Source of the DNA: Gp1-AA145 sp963757135
GTDB taxonomy: Bacteria > Acidobacteriota > Terriglobia > Terriglobales > Acidobacteriaceae
Direction of reading: 5' to 3'
NCBI GenBank assembly: GCA_963757135.1
Contig: CAVWQE010000011.1
Coordinates: 1-64,000, forward strand
DNA: 64,000 nucleotides
Both the position numbers and the translations under genes were made by a program. The notes under the pieces were generated by a model. The model made no database searches. It was not told the DNA's origin and worked only from the letters and a program-made list of their open reading frames with translations. This document shows, in pieces, positions 8,986 through 18,964 of the stretch. Numbering within the stretch: position 1 is the first letter of the stretch; the number at the start of each line of letters is the position of its first letter.

Positions 8986-9009
8986 TCTCGCGTCGGCCAA
9001 CCCTGTCCC

Positions 9010-10194
9010 TCAAAACGCGTCAATCCCGGTCACGCTCTGGCCAATGATCAGCGTGTGGATGTCGTGGGTGCCCTCGTAGGTTTTGACTGACTCCAGGTTC
9101 ATCATGTGGCGCATGATCGGGTACTCGTCGGCTACGCCGTTTGCGCCGAGGATGTCGCGCGACAGGCGGGCGCATTCGAGCGCCATCCAGACGTTGTTTC
9201 GCTTCGCCATCGAAATGTGCTGGTGCTTAACTTTTTCCTGATCTTTGAGCCTGCCGACTTGCAGCACCAGTAGCTGTGCTTTCGTGATCTCGCTGATCAT
9301 CCACGCCAGCTTCTCCTGAACCAATTGTCGCGAGGCGATCGGCTCATTGTGGAACTGCTTGCGGAATTGCGAATATTGCAGCGCGCAATCGTAGCAAGCC
9401 ATGGCCGCGCCAATCGCTCCCCATGCAATTCCATAGCGTGCTTGATTCAGGCACATCAAGGGCGACTTGAGTCCGCCGCTCTTCGGCAGCAGATTCGACG
9501 CAGGCACATGTACATCCTGCAGGGAAAGGGAAGACGTCACTGAGGCCCGCAACGACCACTTACCGTGAATATCTTCGGCGCGAAATCCCGGGCGGTCAGT
9601 CTCGACCAGGAATCCCCGAATGGAATCGCCGTCGTTTGAATCGTCAGTTTTTGCCCAGATCACCGCAACGTCAGCGATCGATCCGCACGTGATCCACATC
9701 TTCTCACCGTTCAGCACATATTCATTGCCGGACTTGCGGGCGCGGGTTCTCATGCCGCCGGGGTTGGAGCCGAAGTCGGGCTCGGTCAATCCGAAGCAGC
9801 CAAGTTTTTCGCCTTTCTGCATCGCAGGAAGCCATGTTTGCTTTTGTTCGTCGCTGCCGAACGCATATATGGGATACATCACTAGCGCCGACTGCACGCT
9901 TACAAACGAGCGAACGCCGGAGTCGCCGCGTTCCAGTTCCTGAGTGACCAGGCCATATTCCACATTCGACATCCCCGCGCAGCCGTAGCCCTTCAGGCTG
10001 GCGCCGAAGAATCCAAGCTCGCCCATCGGCTTGACCAGTTCGCGAGGAAATCGGCCGGCGCGGTTGCACTCTTCGATGATGGGAATGAGGTTGTCTTCGA
10101 TGAACCTGCGTGCCGTGTCGCGGACCAGGCGTTCGTCGTCGTTGAGAAGAGTATCGAATTCAATGAAATCCACACCGCGGAATTTAAGGGCCAT
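9010..10194 (-). CDS. gcdH: Glutaryl-CoA dehydrogenase
   Basis: This 394-residue FAD-dependent acyl-CoA dehydrogenase oxidises and decarboxylates glutaryl-CoA to crotonyl-CoA (lysine, tryptophan and benzoate degradation). Recognisable segments include FGLTEPDFGSNPGGM (substrate/FAD loop), LNQARYGIAWGAIGAAMACYD, QLVQEKLAWMISEITKAQLL, VGRLKDQ and the C-terminal VKTYEGTHDIHTLI, whose Glu is the catalytic base. The order and spacing match mitochondrial and bacterial GcdH. I chose ATG 10194 (MALKFRGVDFIEFDTLL); the upstream in-frame start at 10242 would add residues encoded by a dispersed repeat. It appears monocistronic. Confidence 0.92.
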   Translation of the reverse strand: MALKFRGVDFIEFDTLLNDDERLVRDTARRFIEDNLIPIIEECNRAGRFPRELVKPMGELGFFGASLKGYGCAGMSNVEYGLVTQELERGDSGVRSFVSVQSALVMYPIYAFGSDEQKQTWLPAMQKGEKLGCFGLTEPDFGSNPGGMRTRARKSGNEYVLNGEKMWITCGSIADVAVIWAKTDDSNDGDSIRGFLVETDRPGFRAEDIHGKWSLRASVTSSLSLQDVHVPASNLLPKSGGLKSPLMCLNQARYGIAWGAIGAAMACYDCALQYSQFRKQFHNEPIASRQLVQEKLAWMISEITKAQLLVLQVGRLKDQEKVKHQHISMAKRNNVWMALECARLSRDILGANGVADEYPIMRHMMNLESVKTYEGTHDIHTLIIGQSVTGIDAF

Positions 10195-10227
10195 AAATAA
10201 AGACTCGATTCTGTTCCTGCACGGACC

Positions 10228-10343
10228 GTGTGGGGCGGACACTCCCTTCGACTTCGCTCAGGGCAGGCTTTGTCCGCGTTGCGGGCAACAAACTCTGGAC
10301 CTAACTGTCAAACTTTGGTCGGACAAGAATGTCCGACCCACAC
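10228..10343. repeat. MITE-like intergenic element with inverted ends
   Basis: GTGTGGGGCGGACACTCC at 10228-10245 is imperfectly inverted at 10317-10343, which contains TGTCCGACCCACAC. The right arm belongs to a dispersed family also seen at 37830-37855 and 44815-44840. The interior holds TTCGACTTCGCTCAGGGC (10247-10264), the exact reverse complement of 6441-6458. The element lies in the gap between gcdH and the kinase pseudogene and has no coding capacity. Confidence 0.55.
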
Positions 10344-10398
10344 GAGCATCACAAGAAACGTTTGACCTTAGCAGAGGGGCAAGAACGCGGTCAAACCA

Positions 10399-12992
10399 CT
10401 ACTTCAGTCCATCGCTCACATACAGCTGATCCAAGTTCGTTGCCGTAGGCATATGCCATCCATTTGCCATCCGGAGTTATTGCCGCCGGATTATTGTTCC
10501 CTCTTAATCCGACCTGGTCTTTTGGCCTGATTACTTGCCATGGCTCGATCTTGCCGGTTTTCAGATCCAGCTTTCCGATACGAATCTCACCCTGCTGCTT
10601 CTCCTGCATGAAGACATGCTCTGCGTCGGTGCCCCAGGCTATCGGCACTGCTGTGGCTGTAATATTCGGTAGTTCCTTCGGTTCGCCGCCGATCTTTTGC
10701 AGCAGGAATTTGCCGTCCTTCTGATAGACAACCCATGCACCGTCGGGGGACGCACCGGCTCGACCAAAACCACCCTCCCCAATCAGTTTCGGCGGCGTTC
10801 CCTTACGATCGGTTTCATACAGCGAGATGGGATGGCCCGGAGGGATGCTGGCCACCAGCAGAATGTGTTCTCCGTCGCGAAACCATTGTGCCCAGATCGG
10901 TTGTACGCCGTCCCAATGTAATACGCTCTTCTCGCCCGGTCCTACCGGAACGATCTGCACGCGGCATTTGCGGGTCATCGGCTTTCACCAGCAGCGCGAA
11001 TCGTCCGTCCGCGGTAATGTCTGAGCCGAATCCGTTTTCCCCGATTCGCACCGCCGGCGAGCCGTCCCTCTTTCTGACATAGACGTTGTACTGGGAACCG
11101 CTCTGCCCGGTCTGGTCGGTAAAAAGTATTTCGCTGCCATCGGCTGACAATCGCGGGTTGTAGGCGAAATCCAGCCAGGTCAGGTCCTTTTCTTCATTCG
11201 ACCCGTGCTCGATGACCGCCATCGACACTCTGTGATTGTTCTGCCATCACCAGCGCCCGCCCGCTCGCGGAGAAATCCTGAATGACCGTGGGTGCAGCTC
11301 CGCAATGAGCCGTGCGCTCTTTTCCGCTGAGGTCAACCGCGTGGATGCAGTATTGCTGCCCGGTTCCCGATGCTGAAAACCAAATATCCTTTCCCGATGG
11401 GCTCCACGCCAAGCCAGCCAGCGATTCCCAATCGCTGGAGAGCGTCGCGCGGCTTCCCGCCGCCCTCAATGACCATGACATCGCCGCGATCATCTATATT
11501 AGGCGGATGCCTGAAATATGCGACCTTACTTCCATCCGGGGAAACGCGCACGTCACTGATCCAGTTCTCGCCCTGCCACAAAGTCTTGCCGATCGGGTAC
11601 TGCAGTTGCCACCCTCCGTTAACGTCACCAAGAGGATGAATGATCACCGCCATCTGAGCTTCCGTCCGGAGCCCAATCCGCTTCGGAGACGTTCTCCATG
11701 ATTTCGCGAGGAGCGCTGCCTCCCATGGGCGTCGTGGCCAGGATTCCCAACCACGACTTGTGGGCGAAATATTGCGGGTTTACCAGCACTGCCATTTGGC
11801 CCTGGCGCGAAACCGCTTCGACGATTGCGCCCTGCAATCCCGCCGCCACCGGTTCGGGATAGTCCTCCCGCAACACATACGTGTCCACCGGGCCGCCATT
11901 CAACTTCGCCGAATACACCAAGGTCTTGCCATCAGGCGCAAATCGCGCGCGAATAACCTCTCCGCGATGGAAAGATGCCTGTCTGAAAGGTGCGACCACG
12001 GAGGGCGCGGTCCGCATAAGCCAGCCGATACCGGCTCCTATGATTAATGCGAGCGGGATTCCCGCAACAGGTATTGCCCATCTTTTCCACGAACCAGACT
12101 TCTCCGCATCCACAATTGCGTGGCTGGCGGCCGATTTCGTGCCGGTTCCTGTGATTGCCTCCAGCGCGAAGGCCAGGTCCTTCGCCGATTGAAATCTCTG
12201 CTCCGGTTTTTTCTCCAGGCATCGCGAAATGATTCGTTGGATTCCCGGCGAGACCGGCTGTGTGGCTTCGTCAAGTTCGGGCGGATCTTCTTTCAGGATT
12301 GCCGTCATGGTCTCTGCCGCCGTGTCTCGCTTGAACGCCTGTCGTCCCGAAACCATTTCGTACAGCACTGCGCCCAATGAAAAAATATCCGTCCTCGTGT
12401 CCACATTGGCCCCGCGTACCTGCTCGGGCGCCATGTAGCCGACCGTTCCCATGACCTTTCCCGGCTCAGTCACGGCGCTGGTCAGTGTCGCCGATTCCGG
12501 CAACTCTCCAGCGGACGTGAGTTTGGCCAGACCAAAATCCAGAATTTTTACCCGGCCATCTCTGGTGATGAAAATGTTGTCAGGCTTCAAATCCCGGTGG
12601 ACGATAGTTTTCTCGTGAGCCGCCGCCAGTCCCTGTGCAATCTGCACCGCGTAATCGACGGCTTTTCTCGAGCCGAGATGCCCCTGCTCCAACTCCACCC
12701 GCAGGCTGTCGCCTTCGAGCAATTCCGACACCAGATACGGCGAGCTGTTCTGCTCCCCGATGTCATGAATTGCGAGTATGTTGGGATGATTGAGCGCTGC
12801 TACCGCTCGCGCCTCTTGCTGGAACCGCAGAAGTCGGTCGCTGTCGCGCGCAAATGATTCCGGCAGCACCTTGATGGCGACATTTCTTCCAAGCCGCGTG
12901 TCTTTGGCGCGATACACTTCACCCATTCCGCCTGCGCCGATAGCCGAAACGACTTCATAAGGACCGAGCTTGGTTCCTGGGATGAGAGGCAT
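10399..12992 (-). pseudogene. Ser/Thr protein kinase with C-terminal beta-propeller, five frameshifts
   Basis: The N-terminal frame (12992 to 11625) encodes a complete Hanks-type kinase: glycine loop IGAGGMGEVYRA, VAIKVLP, catalytic HRDLKPDN, DFG (ILDFGLAKL), YMAPEQVRG, then a transmembrane helix (WAIPVAGIPLALIIGAGIGW) and the start of a TolB/WD40-like propeller. The propeller continues through four more frames, with single-base shifts near 11655, 11458, 11222 and 10975, and a fifth near 10415 that restores the end DQLYVSDGLK with its stop at 10399-10401. Repeated blades such as LAWSPSGKDIWFSA and RLSADGSEILFTD are clear. The kinase half may still be translated; the sensor half is broken as given. 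Confidence 0.8.
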
Positions 12993-13200
12993 TGAGAGGT
13001 GGCGAAATTATACGTGCTGAACTGGCTTTGGCCCATAGCACTTGGCGTACAGCTCTTGACTCCATCAGTAACGAAATGGCCCTGGCCTATCGACACTGTC
13101 CGCATTGCACCAGGGGTTACAACTCTTTGACAGGAATTCAACGTTATGCCTGAACAGAACGCATCTATACTTGTACGGCCCCGGAACTCGAGGCTGATTG

Positions 13201-14064
13201 ATGCGGATCGGATTCCAAATGCGGCGAAAGATGATGACCTTCGGGTTCGCAGTCTTACTGCTGTCATCAGCATCCTTTGCAGCCGATGCTTCCGATCTTG
13301 CTTTCTCGCTGCCTCCGCTCGATCACGGTTTCCAACTCTTATATAACCTTGACTTTGCTCAGGCGCACGGAATTTTTGCCGAGTGGGAGAAGAGCCATCC
13401 CGACGATCCCATGGGCCCAACTGCAGACGCTGCGGGACTGTTGTTTTCTGAGTTCCACCGCCTGGGCGTGCTGGAATCGCAGTTCTTTGAGCTTGATAAG
13501 CGTTTTGAAAACCGGCCCAAATTGAACCCGGACCCTGCTACTCGTGCTCAATTTCAGGCCGCTCTTGATCGAGCCGAGAAAATTGCCCGGGCGCGCCTCT
13601 CAAAAAACTCAAGAGACGAGGAAGCCCTTTTTTCACTCACGCTGGTCAATGGCCTTCAGGCGGATTACGCGGCGTTGATCGACAAACGCAACCTGGCATC
13701 GTTGCACTACACCAAAGAGGCGGCTGGGTGGGCGGACCAGACACTGGCCGTCGATCCCACCAACTACGATGCTCACATTGCCGGCGGCATCAGCAAATAT
13801 CTCATTGGGAGCATGGCCGCTCCGGTGCGATGGCTGGTGCGGCTGGGCGGCATCTCCGGAGACAAGCAGGAAGGCGTCAAAGAATTGAAACTGGTCGCCG
13901 ATCGTGGGCACTATCTAGCGCCGTTTGCCAACATTCTGCTCGCGATCGCGTATGTTCGCGATCATGATATGAAGCATGCACGCGAGTTGCTTGCCTCCTT
14001 GCGTGACGAATTCCCGGCCAATCCTCTATTTGCGCAAGAAATCGCCAGGCTGGATGCTCGCTGA
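13201..14064 (+). CDS. Exported TPR-like protein of unknown function
   Basis: This ~287-residue protein has an N-terminal signal peptide (MMTFGFAVLLLSSASFAADA, cleavage after FAA or nearby). The body is helical with TPR-like pairs, for example LLYNLDFAQAHGIFAEWEKS and AAGWADQTLAVDPTNYDAHI, and ends in NILLAIAYVRDHDMKHAREL. Similar proteins in acidobacteria are annotated only as TPR-containing. ATG 13201 directly follows a TTG; a later start at ATG 13219 is also possible. It precedes a small membrane protein by ~23 bp, and they may share a transcript. Confidence 0.7.
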   Translation: MRIGFQMRRKMMTFGFAVLLLSSASFAADASDLAFSLPPLDHGFQLLYNLDFAQAHGIFAEWEKSHPDDPMGPTADAAGLLFSEFHRLGVLESQFFELDKRFENRPKLNPDPATRAQFQAALDRAEKIARARLSKNSRDEEALFSLTLVNGLQADYAALIDKRNLASLHYTKEAAGWADQTLAVDPTNYDAHIAGGISKYLIGSMAAPVRWLVRLGGISGDKQEGVKELKLVADRGHYLAPFANILLAIAYVRDHDMKHARELLASLRDEFPANPLFAQEIARLDAR

Positions 14065-14087
14065 ATCGTGGCTCGAGCCTTGTACAG

Positions 14088-14591
14088 TTGACTACTGACA
14101 TCAACCCGGCAGTGAGTCGTTTCGCACGGATTATCCAAGCAGGTCTTTTCGCTGCCTGTGCGGCCACTCTGATTTCCGGCATTTATGTCTATTTCCTCTG
14201 GGGTTTTGGACCTAGGCACCCTCTGGGTCGCGTGTATGACATCCCCGCTGGTGTGTTCATCGGTTGTGCTGAAACATTAATTCCTGCGGGATCGTTTGGG
14301 TTTGCGTGTGGAGTTGTCGGGGCCTCACTGCTCCAGTTTCTGGCGATATGGGTGAGGTCTCTGCTTCTGTTGGTTTCGGCTTCCGTGATTCTTGGTACTC
14401 TGCTAAGCCTCACTTTCCCGTTCATCGCGGTTGTTATTTTGGGCTTCCAATCGCGTTTTGACGCGCTGACAAATTGGAGCTGGTTTCTGTTCGCTGCAGG
14501 CGTCGGAGTACCGATATCCTTTTTGTACGCGATATTGTTCCGTAGAACTCTTCTGGGTTGCGTGTCTCGTCCTGATCAGAAAACCACTTAG
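14088..14591 (+). CDS. Small membrane protein, four predicted TM segments
   Basis: This 167-residue protein is almost entirely hydrophobic: segments near residues 17-37 (LFAACAATLISGIYVYFLWGF), 65-88, 90-115 (LLLLVSASVILGTLLSLTFPF) and 130-150. No conserved catalytic motif was recognised. The start is a TTG at 14088 (no ATG near the N-terminus). It may be co-transcribed with the TPR-like gene just upstream. Lower GC than its neighbours. Confidence 0.5.
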   Translation: MTTDINPAVSRFARIIQAGLFAACAATLISGIYVYFLWGFGPRHPLGRVYDIPAGVFIGCAETLIPAGSFGFACGVVGASLLQFLAIWVRSLLLLVSASVILGTLLSLTFPFIAVVILGFQSRFDALTNWSWFLFAAGVGVPISFLYAILFRRTLLGCVSRPDQKTT

Positions 14592-14744
14592 TGCTCATGC
14601 TGAAATTCATCTTCCTTTAACATTTCACGGCTACATTCACTCTGAGATTCGTAGCGGGACTTCTGTTTTATACTGGTGTCCGGCAGAGCCGTTCGAGTGC
14701 TCTGAAGGCCTGCCTCAATCTGCCGTCTCTCCTTTGATTCCAGC

Positions 14745-16901
14745 ATGGCACGCGCCACAGTTGACAACCCGGCTTTCTACATCAACCGCGAGCTTTCCTG
14801 GCTGCAGTTCAATCGTCGCGTGCTTGAAGAAGCGCAGGACGAAAACAATCCGGCGCTCGAACGCCTGAAGTTCCTTTCCATCAGTGCCAGCAATCTCGAT
14901 GAATTCTTTGAAGTGCGGATCGCCGGTCTGGTTCAGCAGATTGAAGACGGCTACACCGAAGCTGGCCCTGACGGTTTGACGCTCGTCGAAGAACGCGACC
15001 TCATCTCGGACGAACTGCACCAGTTCGTCGCCGACCAGTATCAGTGCTGGAACGAACAGATTCGGGCACAACTTTCGGAGAAGGGAATTCGCGTTCTCGG
15101 CCTGCACGAATTGGACGACAATGCCCGCGCCTTCGTCGAAGACTACTGCGAACGCGAACTTGATCTGTTGCTGACGCCGGTGACGGTGGACCCGGCTCAT
15201 CCGTTTCCTCGCGTCATTAACAAAGCGTTGTGCGTGGCGTTCTTGCTCCGCCGGCGTCGGCGCTCCTCGCTGACCTATACCGGAGTCGTCACCGTCCCGC
15301 GCTCTTTGCCGCGGCTGGTGCGCCTGCCGTCAGAAGGAACTGCTGATTTCATCTTCCTTGCTGACCTGGTCGCCTTTCACGCTTCGCGCATGTACAACGG
15401 CTACGAAATTATTTCCTCTGCCGCCTTTCGCGTCACCCGCAACAGCAACCTGTATCTGGCGGAAGAGGAATCGCGCAATTTGCTCGAATCGGTTCGCACC
15501 GAGTTGCACAATCGCCGCAAAGGCGACGCCGTGCGCATGGAAATCGAAGCTGACGCTGATCCCGAAATCACTGAACGCCTGCGCAGCAATTTTGGTCTGG
15601 AGCCCTGGCAAGTCTTCCGCATGGACGGTCCGGTTAATCTTTCCCGGCTGTTCAACATCTACGAGCAGACCGATCGTCCTGACCTGAAGTACAAGCCGTT
15701 TGTTCCGCGGGAGCTGCGCCTGACTGCCAAGTCACAAGATTTATTCGAAGAGCTTCGCCGCCACGATGTTCTGCTGCATCATCCCTTTGATTCTTTCGAC
15801 GCGGTGGTCTCATTCATCGAGTCAGCGGGAGAAGATCCTAATGTGCTTTCGATCAAGCAGACGCTCTATCGCACCAGTGAGAATTCTGCGATCGTGCGTG
15901 CATTAATCGCCGCAGCCGCAAAAAAGGAAGTCACCGCGGTGGTGGAACTCAAGGCGCGGTTCGATGAAGCCTCGAACATCCGCTGGGCGCGGGCCCTCGA
16001 GGATGCCGGGGTGCAGGTGTTCCATGGCTTGGTAGGGTTGAAGACGCACTGCAAACTTTCACTTCTGGTGCGAAGGGATCCTGACGGCGTTTCCCGGCGC
16101 TATGCACACCTGGGCACGGGCAATTACAACTCCTCCACCGCTCGTTTTTACACCGATCTGAGCCTGATGACAGTGGATCCGAAAATCACAGGCGCCGTGC
16201 ACGATGTATTCAGTTTCCTTACCGCCTATGCCGAGCACTCCAGCTACGGACCGCTCATGGTTTCCCCGGTGAATATCGCCGAGCATAGCCTGGACCTGAT
16301 TGCCCGTGAGGCCGATCATGCGCACTTGGGCCGCCCAGCTCATATCATCGCAAAGATGAACGCCTTGCTCGACAAGAATGTAATCGCCGCTCTTTATCGC
16401 GCGTCACAGGCCGGGGTTGAAATCGATCTGCTGGTTCGCGGCATGTGTGCTCTGCGACCGGGCATTCGTGGCGTCAGTGATCACATTCGTGTTCGCAGCA
16501 TTGTGGGAAGGTTTCTGGAACACAGCCGCGTGTTTTACTTCGCTAATGGTGGAGAAGAAGAGGTTTACCTGTCGAGCGCCGACTGGATGCCCCGCAATCT
16601 ATACGAGCGCGTCGAGGTCATGTTTCCGGTCAAAGACCCGATGCTGCGAAACCGTGTACGGCACGAAATATTGGACGCGTATCTCGCGGACACCATCAAA
16701 GCCCGGGTGCTGCGCAAAGACGGCTCTTACGTTCGAGCGTGGCAGGCGGCCGGAAAGCGCAAGCCGCCAGTCCCAGGTTTCAGCGCTCAGGATTTTCTGG
16801 TATCCCTGGCGGAAGGAAAACAAACGATTGGGGCGATCCCGACGGTGTCTGATGCCAAGCCGCGTCGCGCAGCGCCGCGAAAGGAACGTAGGGTCTCATG
16901 A
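14745..16901 (+). CDS. ppk1: Polyphosphate kinase 1
   Basis: This 718-residue cytosolic enzyme reversibly polymerises the gamma-phosphate of ATP into inorganic polyphosphate. The N-terminal domain has the hallmark YINRELSWLQFNRRVLEEA and LKFLSISASNLDEFFEVRIA. The catalytic domains carry VVELKARFDEASNIRWARAL, HGLVGLKTHCKLSLLVRRD (first catalytic His region), AHLGTGNYNSSTARFYTD, and later LVRGMCALRPGI and SSADWMPRNLYERVE. Length and all motifs are normal. It overlaps sixA by 4 bp (ATGA at 16898), and the opposite strand downstream carries ppx and a CHAD gene, so this is a polyphosphate-turnover locus. Confidence 0.96.
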   Translation: MARATVDNPAFYINRELSWLQFNRRVLEEAQDENNPALERLKFLSISASNLDEFFEVRIAGLVQQIEDGYTEAGPDGLTLVEERDLISDELHQFVADQYQCWNEQIRAQLSEKGIRVLGLHELDDNARAFVEDYCERELDLLLTPVTVDPAHPFPRVINKALCVAFLLRRRRRSSLTYTGVVTVPRSLPRLVRLPSEGTADFIFLADLVAFHASRMYNGYEIISSAAFRVTRNSNLYLAEEESRNLLESVRTELHNRRKGDAVRMEIEADADPEITERLRSNFGLEPWQVFRMDGPVNLSRLFNIYEQTDRPDLKYKPFVPRELRLTAKSQDLFEELRRHDVLLHHPFDSFDAVVSFIESAGEDPNVLSIKQTLYRTSENSAIVRALIAAAAKKEVTAVVELKARFDEASNIRWARALEDAGVQVFHGLVGLKTHCKLSLLVRRDPDGVSRRYAHLGTGNYNSSTARFYTDLSLMTVDPKITGAVHDVFSFLTAYAEHSSYGPLMVSPVNIAEHSLDLIAREADHAHLGRPAHIIAKMNALLDKNVIAALYRASQAGVEIDLLVRGMCALRPGIRGVSDHIRVRSIVGRFLEHSRVFYFANGGEEEVYLSSADWMPRNLYERVEVMFPVKDPMLRNRVRHEILDAYLADTIKARVLRKDGSYVRAWQAAGKRKPPVPGFSAQDFLVSLAEGKQTIGAIPTVSDAKPRRAAPRKERRVS

Positions 16902-17437
16902 TTATCTATTTTGTCCGCCATGCCAGCGCCGGAGAGACCCTCAGCAATCCCAAGAAAGATGAGAAGCGCCCTCTGGATGCGGATGGCATTGAGCAATGCG
17001 GAACTATGGGGCGTGCACTGGCCGCCCTTAACGTGCAGCCGGAGGTGATTATTTCCAGCCCGCTAAAGCGCGCTACGCAAACCGCTTCGCTGATTGGAAA
17101 CGAGCTGGGCTATGAAGGGAAACTTCAGCTTGAGGCGGCCATGCGCCCGGAAGGTTCCTTTGCAGACTTTCGCCGCATGCTTGAAAAGTACGCCAAACAG
17201 GAAGCTGTCATGGTGGTCGGGCATAATCCCAGCATCACAGAATTTCTGGGTCGGATCATTACGAAATCAGGCAGCGAAGCATTAGTTGAATTCAAGAAAG
17301 GCGGGGCAGCCCGGGTCGAAACTGTGCGGCATGCCGCGCGGCTGAACTGGTTTCTTACTCCCAAGATGGCGCGTGCCATTCAGGCAGCTGCCGCGACGGC
17401 TGCCGAAAGATCACAGCCGAAGACCGCACGGAAATAA
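16898..17437 (+). CDS. sixA: SixA-type phosphohistidine phosphatase
   Basis: This 179-residue histidine-phosphatase-superfamily protein has the RH motif near the N-terminus (IIYFVRHASAGE), the second Arg region SSPLKRATQTA, and the C-terminal His motif MVVGHNPSITEFLGRI. SixA enzymes remove phosphate from His residues of phosphotransfer proteins; in ppk1 operons the family may act on other phospho-compounds. ATG 16898 overlaps the ppk1 stop, implying coupling. The last 58 bp overlap the convergent ppx gene, so the Ala/Lys-rich tail is antisense to the ppx C-terminus. Confidence 0.88.
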   Translation: MIIYFVRHASAGETLSNPKKDEKRPLDADGIEQCGTMGRALAALNVQPEVIISSPLKRATQTASLIGNELGYEGKLQLEAAMRPEGSFADFRRMLEKYAKQEAVMVVGHNPSITEFLGRIITKSGSEALVEFKKGGAARVETVRHAARLNWFLTPKMARAIQAAAATAAERSQPKTARK

Positions 17438-18918
17438 GCTTGTTCTTTTTCCACTGCCCACAATTCCAAATCCACGCTCATCGGAGGTTTCGGAACGAGA
17501 GTCAGGGCCACAGAAGCTTCATGAGTTCGGACGCGAACGGTCTTCAGGGAGCCACTGCGTCCCAAGTTTAACGACCACGCAAGCCGTAGAAGTAGGGAAG
17601 CCTTCGCAATATGCTTCTGATCGGAAGGAGGCAGAGTCTTGATCGGCCCGTCATTTAGGGAGGGGCGCGATTTTCCCAGGTAGCGTGCGATCGCCGCGAT
17701 TACTTTTCTCTGCTGCAGCGTGTATCCCAGAATCTCTGAGTGGGAAATGATGTAGTAGGTGTGACGGTGTCGCCCAGTACGGTTTACGTAATCTCCTACC
17801 TCGCAGAGCATGGCGGCGGCGGCGATCCACTCTTTGTATTCCGGAGGAAGGCGATGGATGCGCCGTAGCTCCGAGAATAGGTGCATTGCGGAATCGCGTA
17901 CCCGGGTTGCGTGGTCAAGATTGACGCGGTAGTGCTCTACGGCAGACAGGATGGAGTCCTGTCGCTCCGATTCGATCTGACGCCCCGATCTCGTGGCCCG
18001 ATCGGACTCTGCCGACATTTGCTCGAGCAGTCCGTCGCGAAGTCCCAGTGGCGAATAGCGAAACCCGCCGAGTTTGCAGCGGTCAAGCAATCCGGCAAAT
18101 ACTGCCGCTCCGGCAATGACGATCTCCGCCCGTCGCGGTCCAATTCCCGTTACCTTCTTCCGGTCATCGAGTGCCAGACGGCTGAGCATCTTGTCGATCC
18201 GCCGCATCTGCGCATGCGTGACCGTCATTGCGCGCTGGCTCTTGGTGCGGTACAGCGCATGGCAAACGGCTGCCAGCGCCTCTGCTGTCCCTGACGTGGC
18301 GATCACCACTTTCGGGCGCGCCCGGCTGATGCGCTCTGCGATTCTTCCGATTTCCCGTGCCACCAGGCTGCGCAGTTGCCGCAACTCAGATTTTCGTGGC
18401 GGATCATGATGCAAGAAATCATTCGTAAGCCGGACCGCGCCCAGCGGCAGGCTCACAGTTTCTTGAATATGCCCCTTTTTCGAAACCGTGAGTTCGCAGC
18501 TTCCGCCGCCGAGATCAATCATCAACACGGGAGAGGAATTCACCCGCAGTGCCGACGTCAGCCCGAGATGTATGAGACGAGCTTCTTCCACGCCGGAGAT
18601 GATTTCGACCGTCCACCCGGTAGCTGATCGAACCCATTCCAGGAATGCGCGGGAGTTGCGGGCGTCACGCAGTGCGCTGGTGGCGACCACGCGAGCCGAA
18701 TCGGCTCCGGCCCGTTGTGCAGCTCGATGAAAACGCCGCAGAACCTTGACCGTTAGAGCAATAGCTTCGGGAGAAAGGAATCCGCTGCGAAACACCGACT
18801 CGCCAAGACGCGTGACTTCGCGGTCTTCATGAATTTCAACCAGCCGGTGCGCGACCAAGCGGGAAATCTTCAGCCGGACGGAGTTCGATCCAATGTCAAC
18901 GGCAGCGAAGGTTGGCAT
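17380..18918 (-). CDS. ppx: Ppx/GppA exopolyphosphatase family protein
   Basis: This 512-residue protein is of the ASKHA fold: phosphate-1 loop near the N-terminus (AAVDIGSNSVRLKISRLV), the acidic segment around TSALRDARNSR, phosphate-2 loop VLMIDLGGGSCELTVSKKG, and a C-terminal HD-like helical domain (LHLFSELRRIHRLPPEYKEW, CEVGDYVNRTGRHRHTYYII, HSEILGYT). It hydrolyses terminal phosphates from polyphosphate or pppGpp. It faces ppk1-sixA and overlaps sixA by 58 bp, and it lies 46 bp from the CHAD gene upstream on its own strand; all four belong to polyphosphate metabolism. Confidence 0.92.
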   Translation of the reverse strand: MPTFAAVDIGSNSVRLKISRLVAHRLVEIHEDREVTRLGESVFRSGFLSPEAIALTVKVLRRFHRAAQRAGADSARVVATSALRDARNSRAFLEWVRSATGWTVEIISGVEEARLIHLGLTSALRVNSSPVLMIDLGGGSCELTVSKKGHIQETVSLPLGAVRLTNDFLHHDPPRKSELRQLRSLVAREIGRIAERISRARPKVVIATSGTAEALAAVCHALYRTKSQRAMTVTHAQMRRIDKMLSRLALDDRKKVTGIGPRRAEIVIAGAAVFAGLLDRCKLGGFRYSPLGLRDGLLEQMSAESDRATRSGRQIESERQDSILSAVEHYRVNLDHATRVRDSAMHLFSELRRIHRLPPEYKEWIAAAAMLCEVGDYVNRTGRHRHTYYIISHSEILGYTLQQRKVIAAIARYLGKSRPSLNDGPIKTLPPSDQKHIAKASLLLRLAWSLNLGRSGSLKTVRVRTHEASVALTLVPKPPMSVDLELWAVEKEQAYFRAVFGCDLSAAVAAAA

Positions 18919-18964
18919 TCAGCAACAGTGTACAGCGAAGAGTGAGAATAGGGCGCAGCCTCGC

